A stretch of DNA of 64,000 nt, from the NCBI GenBank assembly GCA_024364735.1, contig JAGFNQ010000279.1, positions 1,123,732 through 1,187,731 on the forward strand, read 5' to 3'. Below the pieces are notes generated by a model. It did no database searches and was not told where the DNA came from. It was given only the letters and a program-made list of their open reading frames with translations. Below are positions 34,175 to 45,255 of this stretch, piece after piece; the stretch's first letter is position 1; every line of letters starts with the position of its first letter. The position numbers and the translations under genes are program-made. The stretch is from Boesenbergia rotunda (taxonomy: Eukaryota; Streptophyta; Magnoliopsida; Zingiberales; Zingiberaceae).

Positions 34175-35214
34175 GATTTTAGTGAACTTTAATTTATCCC
34201 CAGTCATGTGTCTGAAGCATCAACTATCCAACATCCACTAGTCCAAATCTTTATGTTCCTACACATAAAGTATTTTTGATTTGGATCCATTTATGTAGAA
34301 GTAAGGATAGACTGATTGAATTTCATTGCCTAATCTGTCTCACCCATATATAAGGTTATCAAACATATTGATCTTATGTGTTCCTTTTGTGAGACAGGTT
34401 TTCAACTTAGGTTAAAATTTTGAGTTTTTTTTAAAAGATGGATTTTTTTAATTAATTGAGGTTTCGAAGAATTATGTTTGAAAAATTGATTTTGAATTTA
34501 ATTTCAATTTTGAAAAATTAAGTTTTGAATTAATTTTAAAAATTGATTTTGAATTTAATTTGGATTTAAAAGTTAGGTTGAGTTAGACTAAGTTTGGGTC
34601 CTAGATATCTCACCCATTTCTATGTGACAAAACAGGGTAACCTTATCTGTTTTGTGAGATGTATTATTTTTAACTTTTGATTTTATGTTAATTCTATGAT
34701 TTAATTAAAACTTGTGTTAGATTTGAGTTTAACAAATAGTAATTTAAAAGTGAGTTTCGATAATTAGCTTCCAGGTCTTGGCGAGGCACAGAGACCCTCT
34801 TTGGCTGTAGTCTTATTGGATTAACAACCCTTTCCTAGACAAAGCCTTTTAAAGAAAGATCATTTTAAAATTACTTTTTGAGACACTCTGGTCTAACTAG
34901 ATTAGGATTCGGAGAGGTAGCTTCGGCTAGTTCTACCAGACTAAACAGACCAAATAGGGTATGCCTTACCCTACCTGACTCCTTAGACTGGCTTCCCTAA
35001 CGTACGATCATCTCACCTCATCGTAATACTATGTTGTTCAAGTTTCAATTAAGTCTGATCCTTAACTAACCATTCCTAAGTCTAAGCAGAATAATATTGA
35101 AAAAAAATAAATAAACAAACATCAAGCAATAATTTAAGAAAAAAAATCATCTAAGGACAAACATGGTTTTTATATTGGCTCCCCTGGACTGAAGCCTCGA
35201 TATGAGGCTAGGCA
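34175..35214 (-). pseudogene. protease remnant and spacer, element C
   Basis: Just beyond the LINE the minus strand holds a decayed SIRE-type protease start (residues like RHMTGDKLKFTKI near 34175-34215; compare YMTGDRSLFTTL in element D). From about 34260 to 35210 the sequence is AT-rich and shows no coding potential. This resembles the spacers at 21219-22869 and may be an insertion or family-specific leader that separates gag from protease. Confidence 0.55.
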
Positions 35215-35723
35215 AGATGTGAATCTTATCCTTGGGAATCCAATATTGGTTTAGTCCAGCTTGTTTGTTCAAACTCAGCTTAGGGACCCATGGTTGGACT
35301 TGGGTTCTAGTTTGGTTCAATACAGAGTAGTAAGATCTGTATCGTGAGTTGGTTCGATAGCCAAGTTTGGATCAATTTAGAACTGACTTCTGTTTTCCAA
35401 GAATCATGTCAAGATTCTTGGAACCCGAAGTGAACCGTTCTAACGTGACTCTGAGTTCCTTGACTTGAGTTTTCAAGGATGAATTCTCTTCCTCAAGCTT
35501 TTGAACTTGAGTTGAGTTTCCTTCTTGAACTGACTCAGTTAAGGAACTCGAGTTGACTTCCTCTTTCAGGATTTGACTTCCTGTCGGAGGGTTTCAACCT
35601 GAACGTTATCTTTTGCCAACTTGCGAGACATATATGAAATTAAATCGTAAAGCTGCGATTCAGGATAGTCTCTTACTGTTATTTGTCTGTCCTCCAAGAT
35701 CGATAGCATTCTGGTGCCGACGT
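35215..35723 (-). pseudogene. gag: gag C-terminal coiled coil, element C
   Basis: Minus strand gives residues such as VQKLEEENSSLKTQVKELRV, LERFTSGSKNLDMILGKQKS, LGYRTNSRYRS and VQPWVPK. They match position by position the gag tail of element D (MLEDENKSLKSEVERLKSVL, KTLDMILNAQRAV, IGYRPKEPSF, KAWVPK). This is a Leu-zipper-like coiled coil. Frame changes and a stop after VLN break it. The upstream gag is displaced beyond element E and is not in the window. Confidence 0.8.
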
Positions 35724-37563
35724 TGTTAGGATGTATACTAAAAGACTTGTTTTTTTATATGAACATCTACATTTTGAAAGAGAATCACAACAACATAGTT
35801 GCATATTTATATTAGTATATGCATAAAAGTCTGATACTTTGCATTGTGAATAACATGGTGTGTGGTGACACACAGAAGATCATGTTATCAGTCCCTTGCA
35901 TTGTATAAGTAGAGGCTCACAACCGAGATGGAGTTGGACAAACCATTGGGATGGTTAGTGTAATTAGGTGTGGTTTATCTTCACCATAGAATTACACTAG
36001 TGTGCTTTGTGTGCATTGAGCATGACCAAAATAGAGGTGATCCAATTTGTACTGATTTTATAATTGGATCAGACCTCGGATTATTATGGAGTACAATCTC
36101 TAAATCCCGATATAATAACGGGCACGTGTATATAATAGTTATTTCTTTGATTTACCAATGGGCGAGATTTATTCTGCTAAATCGATAGGCCCAGTAAGTT
36201 GGGAAATAATATTATGTACATGGTGTGCTGTTGATTATTGACGGAATCCGTGTCCTAGTGAGTCGGGATGATGATGCCCCCTTGATGAGCTCATAAGGTT
36301 CATCATGTTAAACCCTGCAGGTGGATTTGATCCGACATGATGATAAGGTTGAGTGGTATTAGTCAAAGAGTTAGAAGTTGATTAATTAAAATTATCAGTA
36401 ATTTAAATTAATCGACGAACATTCAATATCTTAAACACGGGGAGATGGATGTACTCATAATAGGTGGAGCTCATATGAAAATATGGGTGTTGGTGAGGAA
36501 GTTCAATGGAGATCCTCTAGTGGAATGGATCTTCATTAATGGATCGGATTTGGATCCATTAGTGGGACAAGACCCAACTCCTCCTCATGGTCCCTACCTT
36601 AGCCCTATATATACCCCATGGAATTAAGAAACCAAGGCGAACAATTCAATCATCTAACACAAGGCATCTCCTCACAACCTCTCTCTTTTCTCTCTCCTAC
36701 GGCGTCGGCGGGTGAAGGAGGAAGAAGTTTTTCTCCTTCTTCATTCTTCCATCTTCTCTTCTTCTTCTCTCTTCCACTCGGTGGCCGACTACCACTAGGC
36801 AAAGGGAGGGTGTCCTCTTCCTTTTGTGGTGCGTGGTGAGGGAAGAAAAGGGGAGGGCGGCCGGCGCAAGGAGGGCGGCCGTGCAAGCTTGCGGCTCAAG
36901 TTTGAGAGAGTTGGTGGCCGGTTTGTATTGGTGTAGGTGAGTCCTTCTCTCTTCCATCTTCTTCCCTATCTTCTCCTCTGTAGCTGCCTTGCTTCCGGTG
37001 TGCTTGGGTGACCTTGGGTGGCCGGCGGCGCGAGGTTTGGAGGGGAAGTGGTTGGCAGTAGCAAGCCCTAGAGCTAGGGTTTTGTTCGGCAAGAGAAGAA
37101 GTGATTGTTTTGTGGCCCTTGGTGATTCCGATTCTTGGTAGCTTGTCGCCCATACGACATCTAAGAGGGAAGGGACATAAGGTAGAAGACTACGAGATAA
37201 AGAGTGATATATTTCTCTCTTGGCTCCCTCTTTTGTCTTATCATTTTATGTGGTTGATTAATTATTATTGTGTTAATTATTTGATAATTAATTGTAATAA
37301 TTAATCATGTCATGGACCCTGAAAATAAACACAAAAACAGGCGATCCACTCGTCATATTTTCCGCGGTCGATCGGTTAGGCGAATTACAAGGATCGATCT
37401 TTGAGATTGGCTAAGTTGTAATTCGAACCGATTGATACGATGATGAGATGGTCGTTTGGGAGACGGGTCTCCATTCGGATTAATTTTTAATCCGTAGACA
37501 TGGAGAGCTCTCTCAAGGACGACCAAGTATTCGCTTAGGAAACACGCCAAACTATACCCTACA
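35724..37563 (+). mobile_element. 5' LTR of element E (~1.84 kb)
   Basis: Starts TGTTAGGATGTATACTAAAAG and ends CCCTACA before the PBS. It aligns with LTR A (14443-16245). It contains a TATA box at 36606 and GA/CT-rich sequence around 36700-37000. Open frames at 36600-37150 come from this low-complexity part. Confidence 0.9.
36606..36613 (+). promoter_or_regulatory. TATA box of LTR E
   Basis: tatatata in the context ccctatatatacccc, at the position equivalent to 15303-15310 in LTR A. Confidence 0.6.
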
Positions 37564-37565
37564 AT

Positions 37566-37577
37566 TGGTATCAGAGC
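37566..37577 (+). promoter_or_regulatory. primer binding site, element E
   Basis: tggtatcagagc, tRNA-iMet type, two bases after the LTR end. Confidence 0.9.
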
Positions 37578-38099
37578 TGAGGTTTCCGATGTTGTGTGTT
37601 TAGGATTCAGTTAATTTTTGGACATTATCATATATGTTATTTTTGTTGGATGATTGTGGATGTGCGTATGCTAACTCTTTGTTGTAGGCACTAGATTCCA
37701 ACTTATCATGGCTTAAATAATGGTTGTGTGATTGATTGTGCATTTTTGTAATTAATTAAATCCTCGGGGTTGACAATGCTAGATAGGTATTTAATTTTTG
37801 TAATTAAATACGCCACGTGTTTAGCCGAGCTTTTTATTTATTTTCGATTTAGATTTTATGTACACTCCTTCGTGGAGTATAGGATCGATGGATGTAAATA
37901 ATTAGCTAGTTATCTCGGCTCAGAGATCCCTTCAATGGTGGCTTGCGCATGGTGTAAGGAGGAGCGGATGAGGTGTCGACACGACTGGAGGCGCATTGGA
38001 GACCAAGACCATGATAGTTGGAAAAATCTAGGATTTTTCTTATTTGTTGCTTTGGTTATGTACATGAAAATTCCTCAAATTAAATAACTAAGTGGGAGA

Positions 38100-38116
38100 G
38101 GGACCCTAAGGGTCCC
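38100..38116 (+). other. leader hairpin 1, element E
   Basis: Perfect stem GGGACCC / GGGTCCC with loop taa. Sister copies pair with T-A or T-G at the position where E has C-G. Confidence 0.65.
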
Positions 38117-38389
38117 ATGACCTCCATTACAATCTGATAAATGATGCAAACAAGTCTGCGCGTCGGCTCTGAGTGCCTTCCTCCCCATTGGATGGGCTTG
38201 TTCTGCGGATCACTGGGTCAAAAAAGATTATAGAATGTTATTGAAGAGCGTGTGTATTTCCCCATCGAACGACACATAATCGGAAATAATTTTCTTAGTA
38301 TCGTGTAATGGTGAACACTTAGATGCAAATAATAGTATCCTCCCCATCAAAGTCACTGATATTATTTCTAGAGCCGAAGTGAACCAACT

Positions 38390-38438
38390 ATTAATTTTAT
38401 TTGTCAAAAAGTTAGGTTGACAAGATAATAAAATTAAT
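38390..38438 (+). other. leader hairpin 2, element E
   Basis: Arms attaattttatttgtcaa and ttgacaagataataaaattaat around a 9-nt loop, about 170 nt before gag. Conserved in element A and in the 1-1845 fragment. Confidence 0.65.
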
Positions 38439-38610
38439 GGGTAAAACCTCCTCTTAAAAATGTAGAAATTCGTATACGTCCACACCATCGTGGCATGCGA
38501 ATTTCTCGGTGTTTTGAGGTGTTGGTTGATTTCGAAATTTATTGTTTGAGGAATTAATTTATTTTAGAAATTTAAAGTTGTGATTGTTGTGATTCTCAGG
38601 TAGTTTCAAA

Positions 38611-39345
38611 ATGGCCTTTAACCCACTAGCGACCATACTTAAGGAAAATAAATTTACTGGCCCCAATTATATAAACTGGAAAAGAAACCTGGACATTGTC
38701 CTTACTATTAAAGAGTACAAATATGTACTCTTCGAAGAATGTCCTGAAAAGCTTGGCGAGAACTCTGGGAAGAGCAGAGGGAGCGTTTCAAAAAGTGGGT
38801 TAAGGCAGATGAGATGGCGCGGTGCTATATTTTGGCATCTATGTCAAATGTATTGGAACATCAGCGTCAGGCCATGGGCACTGCTTGTGATATGATGCTG
38901 AACCTCAAGGAGCTCTTCGGGCACCAGGGTCGGGCCGCTAGGCAGGTTGCGATGAAGAACTTGATGACGACTACTATGGTTGAAGAGACACCTGTGAGGA
39001 ATCATGTCCTGAAGATGAAGATCCACCTAAATGAGACTGAGGTCCTTGGAGCACAGATCGACAGGGAAACCCAGATCGATATTATACTACAATCTCTGCC
39101 TAGGAATGACCAGTTCCGGCTCAACTATAACATGAACAAGCATGAGTATACGTTGGGGGAACTGCTAGGAGAACTCCATACGGCAGAGGGGCTGTTTCGT
39201 CAGAGTTCACAGGTCTTGGTTACTCAGAAGGTTTCTACTTCTATGCTGAAAGGCAGGAAGAAGAAGAAACAAGGTGGGTCCAAGAAGGCAGCAGGATCGT
39301 AAGGACCTCGGACTGGCATGAAGAAGTCGAGAGGCAAGTGCTTCA
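38611..39345 (+). pseudogene. gag: gag, element E
   Basis: ATG 38611 opens MAFNPLATILKENKF, NYINWKRNLDIVL, then a one-base frame change near 38768 in the segment ENSGEEQRER; the capsid continues from about 38775 in another frame (MARCYILASMSNVLEHQRQ, ELFGHQGRAARQVAMKNLM, TQIDIILQSLPR) to a Lys-rich linker (LKGRKKKKQGGSKKAAGS) and a TAA at 39300, followed by SRGKCFTCKQIGHWKANC, the CCHC knuckle, at about 39330-39380. Capsid and nucleocapsid precursor of the virus-like particle; disabled by the frameshift and stop. Confidence 0.88.
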
Positions 39346-40385
39346 CGTGTAAGCAAATTGGACATTGGAAGGCGAACTGTCCCCGTCTTCAAGACAAAGA
39401 ATCTCTTCGTGCTTAGTCGTTGAAACATATTTAGCGGTGCTATCTATCGGTACATGGTGCATTGATACGAGAGCCACTGATCATATCTGCAACTCTTTGC
39501 AGCGGCTCCAGGAAGGTCGATGGCTAGCTGATGGGGAAATCATCGTCTACATGGGCAATGCGACAGAGGTGGCAGCCGTTGCAGTGGGAGACATTTATTT
39601 ATCGTTTGATAGGAATAAAGTTTTGGTTTTGAGAAATTGCTTGTATGTACTCTCTTTTAGAAAGAACTTAATTTCAGTTTCTAGATTAATAAAGGATAGA
39701 TATTCTATTGCTTTTAATAATAAAGTTGTTATAAAGAGAAATAGAGAGATTATCTGTTCGGGGGCTATGATTGGTAATTTGTATACTCTAGAACCAAAGG
39801 TTCCCACGATGCAAATGGAGGCCAATAGCTCATTATCTAACCAAAATAAGAGAAAGGAACCTTCTAAAATGAACCTGACATATCTTTGGCATCTTAGGCT
39901 TGGACATATTAACCTTAGTAGGATTCAGAGGTTGATAGCCGATGGGCCCTTGAGTTCATTGGTGGTGGAAGACTTCCCAACCTGTGAGTCTTGCTTGGAA
40001 GGTAAGATGACCAAGAGGCCTTTCAAGGCTAAGGGGTATAGAGCCAAAGATGTGTTAGAACTGGTTCATTCTGATTTATGTGGTCCTATGTCCATCCAGG
40101 CTAGAGGAGGCTTTTAATATTTTGTCACTTTTATAGACGATTATTCAAGGTATGAGTACATTTACCTGATGCGTCGCAAATCTGAATGCTTTGATAAGTT
40201 CAAAGAATTCAAGATTGATGTGGTGAAACATCGAGGTAAAAGTGTCAAGACACTACGATCAGATCGTGGTAGTGAGTACATCTTGGGGGAATTTAGGGCC
40301 TACTTATCAAAGGCTAACATTCAATCCCAGTTGACTGCACCCGGCATGCCCCAACAGAACGGTGTAGCAGAAAGAAGGAATAGGA
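39346..40385 (+). pseudogene. protease and integrase N-terminal part, element E
   Basis: Protease region WCIDTRATDHICNSLQ has DTR where active enzymes have DTG. GAG_pre-integrase has LWHLRLGHINLSRI and CESCLEGK (HHCC module complete). Integrase shows VHSDLCGP, a TAA at 40117, IDDYSRYEYIYLM, SDRGSEY and NGVAERRN, i.e. the D,D,E residues are present. The frame is interrupted at 40386 by element D and resumes at 57616. Confidence 0.87.
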
Positions 40386-40479
40386 TGTTGATGCAGTCTG
40401 ACCCTGATTGTTGTTTTGGTGTTGACACCGATTTTAGTTTAGGTTAATGAGATGATTGAGATTAAGTCCTGGTCGGGGA

Positions 40480-40745
40480 CTGGGCACGGAGTTGATGAAA
40501 TCCTGGCTTGGAGGGCCAGGTCCTAGCTTGGGAAGCTAGGTGGATGAAATCCTGGCTTGGAGGGTCAGGTTCTAGCTTGGAGGGCTAGGTTGGATGAAAC
40601 CCTGGCTTGGAGGGTCAGGTCCTAGCTTGGAGGGCTAGGTTGGATGAAACCCTGGCTTGGAGGGCCAGGTCCTAGCTTGGAGGGCTAGGTTGGATGAAAT
40701 CCTGGCTTGGAGGACCAGGTCCTAGCTTGGGAAGCTAGGTTGAAG
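40480..40745. repeat. constant-loop, variable-stem hairpin array (5' LTR D)
   Basis: Units cctggc-ttggagg-gccagg and cctagc-ttggagg-gctagg alternate about nine times with linkers tggatgaaa. The 7-base loop is constant while stems switch between CTGGC/GCCAG and CTAGC/GCTAG, and some units have a shorter loop (cctagc-ttgggaa-gctagg). Confidence 0.85.
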
Positions 40746-40849
40746 TCCCGGTGAGTGAGACTGGGCATGGAGTCTTGGTCCGGGGGACTGAGCAAGAGTC
40801 AGAGAAGGCTGTGAGCCCGTTCTCTTGACTTAGAGTGGATTTGGCCTTT

Positions 40850-41500
40850 CCTGGATCGGTTTGGTGACCGATCAGGGAAGTTGGCACGGTGTTCTCTCGT
40901 GGATCGGTCTGGTGACTGATCCAGCTATGTCTGATCGGTCTGGTGACCGATCAGGGAGCATACAGTGACTTTGTGATGTGACTGATCGTCTCCTGATCGG
41001 TCTAGTGACCGATCAGGGAGACTATTCAGATCGTTCTGGTGAACAATCAGAGGGAGAGCCAAATGCCACTAATTGATTCCTGATCGTTCTGGTGAACGAT
41101 CAGGGAGAGGTCAGTAGGCTTCAGGGAAGAACTTGGATCAGTCAGACTGACCGATCAATTGTCACGAGCTTCTCACTATAACCGATCAGGCTGGAGCCTG
41201 ATCGGTCAGGAGGTGCTCTGATCGGTCCCCAGACCGATCAGGCCACATCCTGATCGGTCTGGTGACCGATCAGTAGGCTTGGGCTGAGAAAGCTGGGGAA
41301 TTCCTGCAATGTTGTGGATCGGTCCGACGACCGATCCACGTTCTGTGATCGGTCAAGGTGACCGATCACAAGAAGGTCGCGATTCCTGGTTTCTCACTGT
41401 GGACCGATCAGGCTGGAGCCTGATCGGTCTGGACCCATCCTGATCGGTCTGGTACCCGATCAGGGTCACTCCTGATCGGTCTGGTGACAGATCAGTAGCT
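40850..41500. repeat. hairpin array, stem gatcggtc/gaccgatc (5' LTR D)
   Basis: About fifteen units; the consensus is gatcggtc-tggt-gaccgatc, an 8-bp stem with a 4-nt loop. Variants with matched stem changes include gatcgttc-tggt-gaacgatc (41083). A second palindrome, accgatcaggctggagcctgatcggt, occurs at about 41180 and 41402. Broken units (one arm mutated) also occur, e.g. 41030. Confidence 0.88.
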
Positions 41501-42463
41501 GACAGCTTTAATTCAAAAGCGCTGTCATAATTCTGATTGCGTTCTGTTTCTTTGTTGATTCGCTACTGAACTTCTAATATTTCATCCTCTGCTAATTTAC
41601 TGGTCTAATGAGCTGCTATGTGTGCAGGTGACTCAGGTTTACTCAAGGGGAGTCAAACGGAGGCTTTTGCTACAGTAGGTTTGGCTGTTTCCCGTTGTAG
41701 GAAATAACGTCTTCTAGCGCGAGTTGCAACGGCTGAGAAGTTGATGACCTGGGGACTGGGGCTCGACTGGAGGGGATTCAGTGAGTCCAGAGGAGGTCAG
41801 GGGTAGCTGGGTCGTTGCAGGTGAGCAGCTGGTGACTTGGCGATGGTAAGCAGGTTAAGCTGCGGAGTGGAGAAGAAGCTGATACATATCTCTTAGTGAA
41901 CAAGCTACTTCTCCAACTCTTGAGCTTTTTTCATTCAACACTTTGAAGCGATCTCTTGCAAAGTAGCAACCGAGAGTTTGTGGAAGAAGTTGCGAGTGGA
42001 TCAGCAAGCAAACAAAGAGCTGGGAGCTCTTGTGTTGGTGGTGCTATGCTGTGCTCGGTGATCTTTTCTCCGATTCTCATCCTTGTGCTTTGTTAGCGAT
42101 CTGTAAGATCTTTCCTTGTGTCTCTGCACTTTCATTCCATATACTCTATTGAGACATTTGTGTGGAGAGGTTTCTCCACCGAGAAGGAGGATTTGATATC
42201 TGGATTTTCCGGGGCTTGATCTGCCGACGATCAAGGGATCGCCCACCTTAAGGGTACGCCAAGGAGTAGGGGCAAGTTATCCCCGAACCTTGTAAACGAT
42301 CCTTGTTAGCGTTTTGGTTTGCTTTTCATTTCTGCAGTTATACTCTGTTTTGTATTTCTTCCGCTGTGCTAGTAACCCTTAAAGTGCAGAAATCCGATAC
42401 GTGAAAGAAATTTGTGTCTGGCTACATTCACCCCCCCTCTCTAGCCATCCAAGGTCCAACAAG

Positions 42464-42475
42464 TGGTATTAGAGC
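42464..42475 (+). promoter_or_regulatory. primer binding site, element D
   Basis: tggtattagagc, one base different from the tRNA-iMet-type tggtatcagagc, two bases after the LTR end. Confidence 0.88.
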
Positions 42476-42519
42476 TTGGGGCTCTGTTCAAGCGGCTTAA
42501 CATCCGAGAGCTATCAACA

Positions 42520-43053
42520 ATGGCTTTGAGAGAAGGATTTAGCACCACTCGACCTCCCTTCTTCGATGGATGGGATTTTCAATATTGGAGGTCTCGCATG
42601 GAGTACTACCTCAAGACCGACATTGGAATGTGGTTCTCCGTGAAGGAATGCTTCACCCCTCCAAGAGATGCGGAGGGAAAAGAATTGAAGTCCTCACGGT
42701 GGTCGGCTGAGCAAACACGAAAAGGAGAAGCCGATGCTAAGGCGGTGGTGGCTTTGCAATGTGGAATGAATAAAGACCAACTAATCAAGGTTGGTCCCTT
42801 TACAAGCGCAAAGGATTTGTGGAATAAGCTCATCGAACTCCATGAGGGCACCCGAGATTCGAGAATAGCCAAGAGGGACTTGTTCCTCAACCAACTACAA
42901 AATCTCTCCATGAAGGAGAGTGCAACGGTAAGCGAACTTCATAGTAGATTCAAAGAGGTATTGAATGGTCTCCACTCCATTGACGAAAAGGTCGAGAACC
43001 GCGACCTTGTGAGGTATGTGTTAAAAGCCTTTCCAAGGAATGCTTATGGTCAT
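42520..43053 (+). pseudogene. gag: gag N-terminal part, element D
   Basis: I choose ATG 42520 (MALREGFSTTRPPFFDGWDF) over an upstream GTG that overlaps the PBS. Capsid UBN2 region: YWRSRMEYYLKT, AKDLWNKLIELHEGT, KRDLFLNQLQNL, VLKAFPRNAYG. Just before the solo LTR a one-base deletion near 43046 shifts the frame relative to the continuation at 45256. Interrupted at 43054. Confidence 0.88.
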
Positions 43054-45250
43054 TGATAAGTGTTATTTTATTGATCATTTCAGACTCTAAAATCCATGTT
43101 TAACCCCTATTTTACATGCTTAACCTTGAATTTACCTTCGGTTCTATAGATTAGTTTTATTTTGGGCTTTATTGCAAATCTTTATATATTTGAAAGATTT
43201 TGGAACTTAATTGTGAATCTATGTTTGTAGGCTTTGAAAGGATCATGGACCGAGGTCAAGATTGGTCAGAATCAGACTCAGATTAAGGCGATCAAGCTCT
43301 GGAGAACTGTGAGCCATCCATTCATAAGATAAGCAGATCTGGATCATCCAGGACAAATCAGATGAATCCCAGCTGAGGAAAGGTAGATCTGACTTTCATA
43401 ATGAGATCTGAAAATTTAGGGATAAATCGGAGAAAATCCAGCCGTTGGATCAAGATCAGAGGGGTCTAGAGCGTCCATTCAAAGATCAGGTTGAACTGTG
43501 AACCATCCGTTGCAAATCTGGAGGATCCGAGCTACTGGGAGGCAGATCCTGACCCTTGATCAACATCATCAAATTTTGGTTCAGATCTGAGGAGATCCGA
43601 CCGTTGGATGAAGCCAAATCAATCTCAGCCGTTCGTTGCTAATTCTCTTCTGACCTGTGGCTTGGCTGACTGGACTTAACCCAAGAGTTGGTTTGGTTGA
43701 TCGAATACAAGGCTGAACCGCTGAAGTTGGCTGATTGGACCAAACCAACTGCTGAGTTGATTTGGTTGAATCAAAGGACTGAAGTGAGCCGAACCAAGGA
43801 CTGGACTGAACCCAAGCTGGACCGAACCAATTGGACACACACAAAAGGGAGCAGCCATCGTGAAGCTAGGGCAGAGGCGACACACACGGACGAGACGAGG
43901 GGTTCCCGTCTCAAATCCATCTTCTCCACTCTCACCGCCGGCGGCTCTCATCCATCTTCATCGCCGCCGGCCGGAGCTCCATTCCCTCTTCTCGCCATGT
44001 CACTCTCGTATGCGGTTGCTCGGGAGCGACGATCCATTCCCATTTCATCGCCGCCGACCGGAGTTTCGATCGATTAGTTTGAGGGGTTCCCGACTTGATC
44101 AGATCTTCTCCATCCATTCTCCACTCCATCACAAGCTAGGGCCCAGGGGTTCCGAGCCCTAGTCGACTTCACCGCCAGCGATCATCCATCTTCATCAATT
44201 TCGGCAGTTTTTCAATTCCAGCCTTTAGTTCAATTCCAGTTTTTTTTTACAGCAGTATGAAATTTGAATTTGCGTGTTTCAAATTGCGTGTTTCAAATTC
44301 CAGCCTCTTCACAGAGTTTCTTCACAGCAGAATTCCGATTCGCAGCTTCCTACTTCATCAGATCCGGCAGCATTTCTGATTAGCAATTTTCCTTCACAGC
44401 AATATTCGGCAGCAACTTTGTTCTTCTTCACAGCATTTTCAGAGTTTCCTTCATATGCAGATTACTGTCCAGCAGTTTTTCAACATTACCTTTTAGCAAT
44501 TCCCAGTTCTTTCACAGCTTTTCTTCCTTCAAAGCAGTTTGTTTCACAGCCGGCAGCCATTGCTTCACAGCCGTGTTTGGTCCTTCATCAGGCAGTAGCT
44601 CAATTATCAGAATTGGTGGTTTAATCGCGTTGTTAGTTGAAGATTGATCTTATTTGATGAATGTTATGTGTTGGATGTGAATGTTTGTATTTGATGATCC
44701 TTCCCCATTTCAATTTGCACTTACTTGAAGAAGTTTCAATCATGTCTATCATGTGTTCGATTAAATGCCTTTTAGAATAGTTAATTTCAATTGTGATGTC
44801 TTTTAGTTGCTTAACTTCTATTTGGATTGCTTTTCCAATTGCTTAAGTTTCATGTCTTCATTTACATGCAATTAAGTTAGGAAATTATATTTCTTTAATG
44901 CTGTAGGTTTTGTTCTATGTTAGTTTAGTTAATGCTTAATTTCTAGTTGTCTTTTTCTTTACTGCACTTCTAATTAGGTTAAATTAGATTTCCTTACCTG
45001 TACTGTCTTTCCTTAATTAGACTAGATTTAATACCTGCTTTGCTATGTTTTTTCGTAGTCTTAAAGTTCAAATCCAAATCCCAGTTTGATATCAAAAATC
45101 CAAAAGCAATAAAATACGATCCTGAGATTTATCATGTACCAACTACATTCGTTGGGAGACGACTCGAGTTACTCTATGCTACATTAGTGTAGAGGAGTTC
45201 GGTACTTAAATTGTATTTGATACTCGCGGTACGACAAGCGAGCCTTTTCA
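43054..45250 (+). mobile_element. solo LTR, Ty3/gypsy Athila/Tat-like (2.2 kb)
   Basis: TGATAAGTGTTATTTTATTG ... CGAGCCTTTTCA, flanked by a perfect TSD gtcat (43049-43053, 45251-45255) inside gag of D. The 3' end with gtgggagacgactcgagt-like sequence, tagtgtagaggag and tacgacaagcgagcc is typical of Athila/Tat-group LTRs. No internal region. Open frames at 43580-44620 inside it have no recognised product. Confidence 0.85.
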
Positions 45251-45255
45251 GTCAT

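Larger units (their letters stand above)
24604..35723 (-). mobile_element. element C: SIRE-like copia, integrase-deleted, 5' part outside window
   Basis: On the minus strand it reads, from 35723 downward: gag C-terminal coiled coil, protease, GAG_pre-integrase, (no integrase), RT, RNase H, polypurine tract, 3' LTR ending at 24604. Element E is inserted in its gag at 35724 and an L1 in its protease/pre-integrase part (29218-34157). It is inserted in the LTR of element B; left TSD would be cgtcc (24599-24603). Confidence 0.82.
40386..42461 (+). mobile_element. 5' LTR of element D (2.08 kb)
   Basis: TGTTGATGCAGTCTGACC ... AAGGTCCAACA. It contains the constant-loop array (40480-40745) and the gatcggtc array (40850-41500), then a unique U3/R/U5 part. 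It differs from the 3' LTR by many substitutions and by whole repeat units, so the insertion is not recent. Confidence 0.93.

Noticed and set aside
43688..44624. Several 90-130 codon open frames
   Set aside because: All inside the Athila/Tat-like solo LTR; no domain recognised.
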